A stretch of 64,000 nucleotides of DNA from positions 186,001 to 250,000 of the forward strand of contig NZ_CP144164.1 in NCBI RefSeq assembly GCF_037478005.1, given 5' to 3'. The translations under genes and the position numbers were made by a program. The notes beneath the pieces are model-generated. The model was not told the DNA's origin and ran no database searches. It was given only the letters and a program-made list of their open reading frames with translations. The stretch comes from Alteromonas sp. M12. Lineage in GTDB: Bacteria > Pseudomonadota > Gammaproteobacteria > Enterobacterales > Alteromonadaceae. Positions 28,939-38,200 of this stretch are shown here, piece after piece. Every line of letters begins with the position of its first letter. Positions within the stretch are counted from its first letter, which is position 1.

Positions 28939-29874
28939 ATGAGCGTTAAAACAATGCAAACAGAAGCAGTACAAACCCTACTAAAAAAAGCGGCTGGACT
29001 AGATAAAGAAGGCGGAAACCCGCGTTTTAAAACCATAATGCATAGGTTTTTATCAGACATTTATCAAATGATAGAAGACTTGGACATTACTCCAGAAGAG
29101 TTTTGGCAAGGCGCTAATTACTTAAATGAGTTAGGTACAAACAAAGAAGCGGTATTGTTAGCGCCAGGTCTTGGATTCGACCACTATTTAGATATTCGCG
29201 AAGATGCAAAAGATGAGTTAGCAGGCATCGCTGGTGGTACTCCTCGCACAATTGAAGGGCCACTTTACGTAGAAGGTGCACCTATTATCCAACAAGGCGA
29301 AAAAATGGATGATGGTAAAACACCAGGCCAAGAAATGTTGCTACATGGTCGTGTTACCGATGAAGAAGGAAACCCAATCGCCGATGCAATGGTCGATATC
29401 TGGCATGCAGATACGAAGGGCGCTTATTCATATTTTGATCCAAGCCAAAGTGAATTTAACTTGCGTCGCAGAATTCGTACCGACAAAGATGGGAAATATG
29501 TTGTGCGCTCAATCGTGCCAAGTGGATACGGATGCCCTCCAGGCGGATCTACCATGAAAGTGCTTGAAAACTTAGGTCGCCACGGCAACAGACCTGCTCA
29601 CATTCATTACTTTGTATCTAAACCTAACTTTAAACACCTTACCTCGCAAATTAATTTAGCCGGTGATGAATACACCTATGACGACTTCGCTTTCGCCACA
29701 CGTGACGAACTGGTTGTTGATGCAAATCCGGTTAATGATGCCAAACTTATTAGTGAACATGGTTTTGCCAAAGAATACCTAGATGTTGAATTTAACATCG
29801 AACTTGTTAAAACCACTGAAGAATCAATCCAGCAAGCCCATCCTCGTGCCCGAGTATCCTTAGAACAAGCATAA
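28939..29874 (+). CDS. catA: catechol 1,2-dioxygenase
   Basis: 311 residues from the ATG at 28939 (GGAG 8 bases upstream; the open frame starts earlier inside catC but lacks family features). Non-haem Fe(III) intradiol dioxygenase converting catechol to cis,cis-muconate. Iron ligands are visible: Tyr in GAYSYFD, Tyr in PSGYGCPPGG, and the two His in RPAHIHYFV. The N-terminal helical dimerisation domain is present. Last gene of catBCA, followed by a strong terminator. Confidence 0.95.
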   Translation: MSVKTMQTEAVQTLLKKAAGLDKEGGNPRFKTIMHRFLSDIYQMIEDLDITPEEFWQGANYLNELGTNKEAVLLAPGLGFDHYLDIREDAKDELAGIAGGTPRTIEGPLYVEGAPIIQQGEKMDDGKTPGQEMLLHGRVTDEEGNPIADAMVDIWHADTKGAYSYFDPSQSEFNLRRRIRTDKDGKYVVRSIVPSGYGCPPGGSTMKVLENLGRHGNRPAHIHYFVSKPNFKHLTSQINLAGDEYTYDDFAFATRDELVVDANPVNDAKLISEHGFAKEYLDVEFNIELVKTTEESIQQAHPRARVSLEQA

Positions 29875-29943
29875 GTTTATTCTTTGGTGATGCAAAAAGT
29901 TTACAAAAAGAAGGTTACTAAAGCCTCGGAATGTAAACGCATT

Positions 29944-29967
29944 GAGCCCATTTGGGCTCTTTTTTTA
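29944..29967 (+). terminator. intrinsic terminator of catBCA
   Basis: A 6-bp GC-rich stem (GAGCCC at 29944-29949 with GGGCTC at 29954-29959) with a 4-base loop is followed at once by eight T. It lies 70 bases after the catA stop. Confidence 0.85.
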
Positions 29968-30195
29968 TATTTTTTGTAGATGCTTTAACCTATATGCCTT
30001 TTATTAAACGACTAGTTGCTCGTTAATCTCCTCTTCTAACTAATCTGCTTTATTTCACATTGATTGATGCAAAGGGGAGCTCTGTATTTATTGATTTGCG
30101 GCTGAGTGCTGTATCGCACAGACTAGCGTCCATTAAAAGGTCAGTTTAGGGAGGAAACAACATAGCAGCCGCCTTGTTGAACAGAGTGTTATTCT

Positions 30196-30930
30196 TTGGA
30201 GCTTCTTTTGACTGCATCCTCAACCATCCCAATCACCAATCATTTGATAGATTGTCTGTCGGAACAACAGCGTTACTGGTTCCAAACCCATAGTACACCG
30301 GTCGACTTAGTATTTGGGCAGGTGCTAAATGTAGTTGATAAACCGCCAAAATATGTCTATTTCCCAATCAGTGGATTCATTTCACTATTGACCATTATTT
30401 TAGATGAACCACCTTTAGAAATGGGGGTAATAGGCAATGAGGGGATGTTAGGTGCAACCATGGCGTTGCGCAATAATAATGCACCTTTGCAAGCTATTGT
30501 GCAGGGAACGGGCAGTGCGTTAAGGATTAATGCTGTCATGTTTCGTCAATATCTTAAAAGCTGCCTTCCGTTGCAAAAATTATTGTTTAGATACCTCTAC
30601 GTGTTAATCCAGCAACTGGCACAAACCGGTGCATGCAATAGTTTTCATGAGGTGCAACAACGTCTAGCCCGCTGGTTGTTGATGACCCAAGACCGTGCCC
30701 ATAGCGATCATCTTCAGCTCACTCATCAGTTTTTGGCAAGCATGTTAGGTGTGCGTCGCAGTGCTGTTACTATCGCAGCAGGGATCATGCAGCAGCAAGG
30801 GCTTATCAGTTATAGCCGTGGGCATATCAGAGTATTGTCAAGAAACGGCCTCAAACAGGCATCTTGTGGATGCTACAGCGCGGCTATTAAAGCTTATCAA
30901 CAAAATTTTCCGCTTCCAGACAACGGATAG
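30196..30930 (+). CDS. Crp/Fnr family transcriptional regulator
   Basis: About 244 residues. The start is uncertain: the frame opens with a TTG and no ATG is placed well. It has the cyclic-nucleotide-binding-like fold (YVYFPISGFISLL, GVIGNEGMLGATM) and a C-terminal winged helix (THQFLASMLGVRRSAVTIAAGIMQQQGLISYSRG). Arg-glycine features for cAMP binding are not conserved. It shares layout and C-terminal blocks, including a Cys-rich end, with the regulator at 44071-44772. It lies downstream of catA's terminator, convergent with the PRC-barrel gene. Confidence 0.75.
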   Translation: MELLLTASSTIPITNHLIDCLSEQQRYWFQTHSTPVDLVFGQVLNVVDKPPKYVYFPISGFISLLTIILDEPPLEMGVIGNEGMLGATMALRNNNAPLQAIVQGTGSALRINAVMFRQYLKSCLPLQKLLFRYLYVLIQQLAQTGACNSFHEVQQRLARWLLMTQDRAHSDHLQLTHQFLASMLGVRRSAVTIAAGIMQQQGLISYSRGHIRVLSRNGLKQASCGCYSAAIKAYQQNFPLPDNG

Positions 30931-31017
30931 TTTAACCTCAACCATGCAAGTTAAGTTGGCGATGTTTAGACCGATAGATGAATCTAGAGTTAGCGTCTGC
31001 TTAATGGATTTTTCAAG

Positions 31018-31770
31018 CTATGTTGTAGCTAACTGTTGCTTAATTTTGTCTTGATAAGTGTTGTCATTAAGCAACTCTGAGTCAAATTCAGGGCAATGCT
31101 TGATGACCTCAACACTGAGGTGGCAATTGACAGCGTGTTCCATCCAATTTATGGAATCAATGTGTTTAGGCGCTATTAACACTTTTCTACCACCAGGCCA
31201 CAGATCATGCGTGTCTATCACAATGAATTGAATAACCCAATTGTCGGTATCTAATATTAGGTCGTATATCTGCCCAAAAGTGTCGTCTTTTGCTTTAATC
31301 CCATAACCTTGCAATTCATCGATAGAACGTAAATGATTGTCGTCTATCGAATCATCAGTAATCTTTTCGAAATCTTGCATATCTGCTTGGGGACTTTTTG
31401 CTAAGGCCGTTGGATGAGCATAATCTCCCCAGACGCCAGGACCCGTCCAGTAATAACCATAACCGAAGTACTTAAATAATAGCGCTTCGTATGCACGTGA
31501 TACCGTCTGGTGTTCATCTATTGACGGACTGTCTTTGACCTCTTGCATGGTAAGTTTTACATGAATCTTCTCTGCTGCAACGTCAATATCACGGAGAGAA
31601 ATCGGGCTGATCAGTACTTTCTCACCCAAAGGTAACCATTTATGGGTGTCTGCGTACATATATCTGACTGTCCATGAGCGGTCATCAAATAGAAAATCTT
31701 GACTCACACCTATATCACCATCAGTCGCGGCTATGGTGAATCGTTTAATATCCCGTAGGCCTGCATACAT
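31018..31770 (-). CDS. tandem PRC-barrel domain protein
   Basis: 250 residues, soluble, no signal peptide. Two PRC-barrel units are visible: the first near residues 5-70 (DGDIGVSQDFLFDDRSWTVRYMY) and the second near 150-215 (DDTFGQIYDLILDTDNWVIQFIVID), each followed by a KVLISP or KVLIAP strand. A Tyr/Gly-rich linker (YFGYGYYWTGPGVWG) joins them. PRC barrels bind nucleic acid or photosystem/ribosome partners; the role here is unknown. Single gene on the minus strand, upstream of the glucan synthase. Confidence 0.75.
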   Translation of the reverse strand: MYAGLRDIKRFTIAATDGDIGVSQDFLFDDRSWTVRYMYADTHKWLPLGEKVLISPISLRDIDVAAEKIHVKLTMQEVKDSPSIDEHQTVSRAYEALLFKYFGYGYYWTGPGVWGDYAHPTALAKSPQADMQDFEKITDDSIDDNHLRSIDELQGYGIKAKDDTFGQIYDLILDTDNWVIQFIVIDTHDLWPGGRKVLIAPKHIDSINWMEHAVNCHLSVEVIKHCPEFDSELLNDNTYQDKIKQQLATT

Positions 31771-32222
31771 AAAATTTTCCTATTCGTATTTTTGTTCCAA
31801 TTTATAACTATTATAAATTCAGTTGTTCACTTAGAGCTTAGAAGAGGAACATCTACTACGCCAGCTATCGGTATTGTTATTCGCTGATTGCAAAACCTCG
31901 AAACAATCGGTTTAAAATTTCACAAAACATAACACTCTGGCACTCACCTCGCCGTTCGCTAATGAGCGTAGAACTATAGCGTAACATTCGTTAAGACACT
32001 GATTTAAACTTATCAACTTGAAACACCTTTGGTTCTGAACAAGGCTTATCTATCAACTGCCAATCCGTGCGCTATCGAACAGACTGTCATTAGTTATCCC
32101 TTTACTATTAAGCGCTAGAGATTTGTAAACGGAAGAAACGATCTTCATTTTTTCGATTTCAATCTTACACATTCCTATAGATCTATCAGTAACTCGACAG
32201 TTCCATTATTTAAAGGGTAGTT
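31771..32222. other. intergenic region upstream of the glucan synthase
   Basis: About 450 bases between the divergent PRC-barrel and glucan synthase genes; both promoters must lie here. No coding frame, RNA gene or conspicuous dyad was seen. A ribosome-site-like AAAGGG precedes the ATG at 32223. Confidence 0.5.
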
Positions 32223-35200
32223 ATGTCAAATTTGATCTATTTTCTTTTTGGTTCTGCGTGTTCTGAGCCACCTTGGGATAGCCTACTTCCTGTCCGAGAA
32301 GAACTATTTGGTATCGAAAGATTAGAGCAGCACGCCGTTACTTTGGCTGCAGCACAGATAGTGGCTAAGTCAACCCCAAGGGGGGTGCCTTTACAAATAA
32401 GACTTAAACAAAATGCATCGGTGTTGCTGAATGCTTACCGAGCCAGTGCCAAAGAATTAGAAGCAGGTCATATTGTCGTGCCCGCCGCAGAGTGGTTGTT
32501 AGACAATTATCACTTAGTCGAGCAGCAAATTCGCGAAGTAAAAGAGGATTTACCCCCTAGTTTCTATCGTCAATTACCTAAATTGTCAGTCGGACCTTTT
32601 GCTGGTTACCCTCGGGTATTTGGTATTGCGTGGGCCTATGTCGCACATACCGATAGCCATTTTGACCCTGATAATCTATGTCGATTTATTCAAGCCTATC
32701 AAAGTGTTCAGCCCTTAACTATTGGAGAGTTGTGGGCGATTGCCATTACCTTGCGTATTGTGTTGATCGAAAATTTACGGCGCTTGGCAGACCAGTTCAC
32801 AGTGGGACGACTTGCCCGTGCTGATGCTGATCAACTCACCGACCGTTTGCTGGTCTCTGGTTGTGCTCACTCAGTATTAGCTGAAGACATTGCGACGCGT
32901 TCTTCAGGCCCCTTGTCTGAGCCTTTTGCCGCACAATTGGCTAAACGTTTGCGTGATCAAGATCCAAAAACCACCCCAGCTCTTGAGTGGTTAGAGCAAA
33001 GGCTGAATGCACAAGAGCTGACAGTTGAAGCGGTTGTGCAACGTTCACAGCTGCGCCAAGGCGCATCAAATGTGACTATTCGCAACGTGATTACGAGTAT
33101 GCGACTCATTTCAGATATCGACTGGACAGAATTGTTTGAGCGAGTCAGTTTGGTTGATAAACGTTTAAGTGAAGATAGTAAATTTTCTGAATTGGATTTT
33201 GCAACGCGAAATTTATACCGCAGCGCGATTGAACAACTTGCTCGTGGTTCACTATTTTCTGAACTTGAAGTGGCTGAACTTGCTTTGCAAACAGCCGAGG
33301 AAGCGTCCAAAAATGCGGAAAATGAAAGAGAGGCTGAACGGCTCGGGGATCCCGGATATTGCTTAATCGAACAGGGCAGACGCAGTTTTGAACGTTCGCT
33401 AAAATTTAAACCAAAGCTAGGTTTATGGCTCAGTCGTTTACATATTCGAATCGGTTTGAGTGGTTATATAGCTTCAATTTTAATCTCTGCTTTAACTTTA
33501 GTGCTGCTATCGATTTACGCTTTTGGTTTTTCCCAGCTTCCGCTGTCATGGCTGGTGTTGATAACTGCATTAGGTTTTATACCCGCGACCGAAATATCAA
33601 CCGCAATAGTCAATCGTTCAGTGACATGGCGACTAGGCTCAAGAGTATTGGCTGGACTCGAACTTAAATCTGGCGTTCCAGCAGCCTTACGTACTCTTGT
33701 CGTGGTGCCAACTCTGCTGACTAATGAAGATGATATTTTGGAGCAAGTTGAACAACTAGAAGTACATTTTTTAGGTGGTATTGACGGTCACTTAAGTTTT
33801 GCTTTGTTAGTGGATGGAGTCGATGCTGATCAAGAAGTGCTAGATAGCGATGCTCCTTTGTTGGCCAAAGCGAGCGCAAAAATAAACGAATTAAACCAAC
33901 GTTACGGGCCAGGCCCGACTGGAAAACGGTTTTTGTTACTTTATCGGCACCGACTGTTTAATCCTTCTGAGAACAAGTGGATGGGATGGGAGCGTAAGCG
34001 CGGTAAACTTCACGAGCTAAATCGTTTATTACGTGGCGCTACTGATACCAGTTTTATGTCATCGGTTGGTTGCATGACGGATTTACCGACAAATGTGCGT
34101 TATGTGATTACGCTGGATGCTGATACTCGATTACCCCGAGATACGGCCCAACGTCTCATTGGTAAAATGGGCCATCCTTTAAATCGTCCAAGGCTTAATC
34201 CTGATACTCAGCGGATTGAAGCAGGTTACGGCATTATTCAACCACGAGTGACTCCGTCACTATCTGTCGGTACTGAAGGATCGTTTTATCAACGGGTTTT
34301 TTCAAATCCAGGGGGGATGGATCCATATGCTGCTGCTATTTCAGATGTTTATCAGGATCTGTTCGGCGAAGGCTCTTATACCGGTAAAGGTATTTATGAT
34401 ATTGACGCGTTTGAAAGCTCCTTGGCAGGGCGAGTGCAGAAAAATACATTATTAAGTCACGATTTATTTGAGGGGATATTTGCCCGCGCTGCTTTGGTTT
34501 CAGATATTGAAGTGGTAGAGGAATTTCCGGCTCGTTATGATGTTTTGGCAAAACGTCAACATCGCTGGATCCGTGGTGACTGGCAGTTACTTCCTTGGAT
34601 ATTTGCACGCTTTACAGGGGTTAAATCGGTGTCTCATATTGGGCGCTGGAAAATGTTAGATAACCTCAGGCGATCCTTAGTGGGGCCGCTAACACTTTTG
34701 GCTCTGTTGTTATCTTGGTTATTACCCTTGTCATTGGCTGTTATTAGCACAGCCTTGTTACTTGCTACTATGATAATACCGGCGTTCATACCTAGTGTAT
34801 TTTCACTCACACCACATAAAAGCAGTGTTAATCTTGCGAATCATCTGCGGATGTGGACAGGTGATTTACGTAATGCTGGTGCCCAAGTTTTGTTTAATCT
34901 GGCTTTTTTGCCTGATCATAGTTGGCGCACAATTGATGCAATTAGTCGAACATTACTGCGCGTGTTCTTCTCCCATAGGGGCTTGTTAGAATGGACAAGT
35001 ACAGCTCAATCTAATGGTCATCCTCGCTTAAGTCTAGTGGGATTCTATAGAACAATGTGGACAGGCACCGTAGTCAGCCAAGTGATTTGTTTGGGATTGC
35101 TGGTCCTTGCACCAACATCATGGCCCTTGATAGTACCTTTTGCACTGCTGTGGTTATTGGCTCCGCTTTTTGCGTTTTTTAGTAGCCGCTCTCAGCCCTC

Positions 35201-38200
35201 GGCCCTAGGGCAAGATACAGACCAGTTTAGTGGAGAGTTACGTCTCACAGCACGACAAACTTGGCGTTATTTTGAAACCTTTGTTACTGCACAGGACAAT
35301 ATGCTTCCTCCTGATAATTTTCAGGAAGAACCTCAAGCTGTTATTGCGCACCGAACTTCACCAACCAATATTGGACTTTACCTATTATCAGCGGTCTGCG
35401 CGCGAGACTTTGGTTGGGCAGGGTTGCAAGAAACTATTGCACGTTTGGAGGTCACGTTTAAAACCCTTAAAGGACTACCTCGTTATAAAGGCCACTTTTA
35501 CAATTGGTATTCCACTCAAACCTTGCAAGTCTTATTACCTGCATATGTTTCATCTGTTGATAGTGGTAACTTAGCGGGCCATTTGATTGCTTTAGCCAAT
35601 GCTTGTGATGAATGGCAAGAACAACCAATGCACAACTGTATTAGTACCGGCATACAAGACAATCTCAAATTGCTACTCGAGGTAACTCACCCAACAACTA
35701 GCAACAATTCTCGACCCAACCAATTACTCAATACGTTAATAACTGACATAAGCGTGCTGATAAATGGCTCACAAAACATTGAGGTTTTTGCGCCAACCGT
35801 TCTCGAACTCACTAAAAAAGCGCAAAAATTAGTTAACCAACAACTATCTAGCGACAATCAACTTTACGTAACCGAAGTATGTTTTTGGCTTGGATCAATA
35901 GGGAAATTGGTTACTCAGCAATTACTCGATCAGCAAGCGCTTGCTAAGCCAGAAGCTAGAAATATTTTAATTCAGCGGCTCTATACACTTGCCAATACCG
36001 CCCGTTACATGGCCCACGAGATGGATTTCGCGTTTTTACTCGACCCTGAAAGAAATTTGATATCCATTGGATACTCTCTGGCTGAGAATTGTCTTGACCC
36101 CAGTTGCTACGATTTACTGGCGTCAGAAGCTCGCTTAGCCAGCTTGTTCGCTATCGCGAAAGGTGATGTCGTGACCAAACACTGGTTTCGCCTTGGACGC
36201 ACAGCCACGCCACTGGGCAATGGTTCGGCGTTGATTTCTTGGTCAGGCTCTATGTTTGAATATCTGATGCCTTCCCTGGTAATGCGCGCACCTTTGGGCA
36301 GTTTATTGGAGCAGACCAATTGTTTAGTGGTCGAGCGTCAACAACAATATGGTCATCAATTGGGCATTCCTTGGGGCATATCTGAGTCCTCCTTTAATGC
36401 GCGGGATATCGAATTAACTTATCAATATTCCAACTTTGGTGTACCCGGTTTAGGTCTGAAACGAGGATTATCAGAAAATACAGTTATTGCACCTTATGCT
36501 ACTGGGCTTGCCACTATGGTCGATCCTAAAGCGGCGGTTGAAAACTATCGACGCCTTGAAAAAATGGGAGCTAGAGGGACCTTTGGATTCTACGAAGCGC
36601 TTGATTTTACCCCAGCACGCCTGCCACTAGGGGCTGACGTCGCCATTGTGCGCAGTTTTATGGCTCATCATCAAGGCATGACCATAGTGGCTATTCTCAA
36701 CTGTTTGCACAAAGGACTAATGCGTTCGCGTTTTCACCGTGAACCTAAAATTCAAGCTTGTGAATTGTTGCTGCAAGAAAAAATGCCTCGCAATATCGCT
36801 ATTGGTCATCCCCGTGCTGAAGAAGTAAAAGGCTCAAATAGTGTGCAGGCCTCTGAAGCTAACACGGTAAGAAGGTTAAGTGCCACAAGTAACGAAGTGC
36901 CGCTGACCCATTTGTTATCAAATGGACGTTACACAGTGATGTTAACCACCTCAGGTGCAGGTTATAGCCGTTGGCGTGACTTTGCTATCACTCGTTGGAA
37001 CGAAGATAGTACCTGTGACAATAATGGTTCTTTTATTCTATTGCGTGATATAGAAAGCGGCAAATGTTGGTCTGGAACGGCTCAACCATTCGACGTTCAT
37101 GGCGAGTTTCAGCCCTGTTTATTTGCTGAAGATCATGCTGAGTTTAGTATGCGTCAGGGGAACTTGAGCACTAAAATGGAAATATTGGTTTCTGGCGAGG
37201 ATGATGGTGAAGTTAGACGACTTTCGGTGACGAACAACGGACATTTTTGTCATGAAGTCGAGGTCACATCCTATGCTGAACTAGTGCTTGCAGAAGCGGC
37301 CAACGACAACGCTCACCCTGCGTTTGCCAAAATGTTTGTGCAAACCGAGTTTATGCCCGAATTTGGCGCGTTAGTGGCTACTCGTCGCAAACGCTCGGCC
37401 AATGACACCGATATTTGGGCTGCTCATTTTGCCATTGTCGAAGGGGAGATATCAGCAATTCCCCAGTATGAAACCAGTCGTGCGGAATTTATTGGACGAG
37501 GAAATACTGTTGCCAGTGCGGCGGCCATGGGCATCACTGAATTATCCGCCGGCAAGCAGTTATCAAATACCGTAGGTTGTGTACTGGATCCAATCTTTGC
37601 TTTGCGCTTTCAACTCAAAGTGCCGCCAGGTGCTGTTGTACGGGTGGTGTATTGGACAGTGGTGGCCGCGTCTCGTGCTGAATTGCTGGAGCTGATTGAC
37701 CGCCATAATGATCTTAGTGCCTACGATAGAGCAAAAACCTTAGCTTGGACTCAGGCTCAGGTACAACTTCGTTACTTAGGTATTAAAGATGCCGAGGTGG
37801 CAGACTTCCAACGACTGGCTGCGCCAATCATTTATGCCGATGCGCGTTTCAGAGCATCATCACAAGCTATAGTGCGCGGTATGGCATGTCAATCTGAACT
37901 CTGGACGCTTTCGATTTCCGGAGACTTACCGATAGTGTTGTTACGTATTGATGATATTGAAGACATGGCGGAAGTTAAACAGCTATTGCGTGCTCATGAA
38001 TACTGGTGCATGAAGGGGCTTGCGGTGGATTTGGTGATTATCAACGAGCGCACAGCTAGTTATATTCAAGATCTGCAAAATGCACTGGATATTGCTGTGC
38101 GTAGTAGTCAATCACGTCCACGTTTCCACAAAAATATTGTGGGTGACCAGCTTAATTGTTCGGTGCATGTACTGCGTGCAGATCTTATCCCCAGCGATAC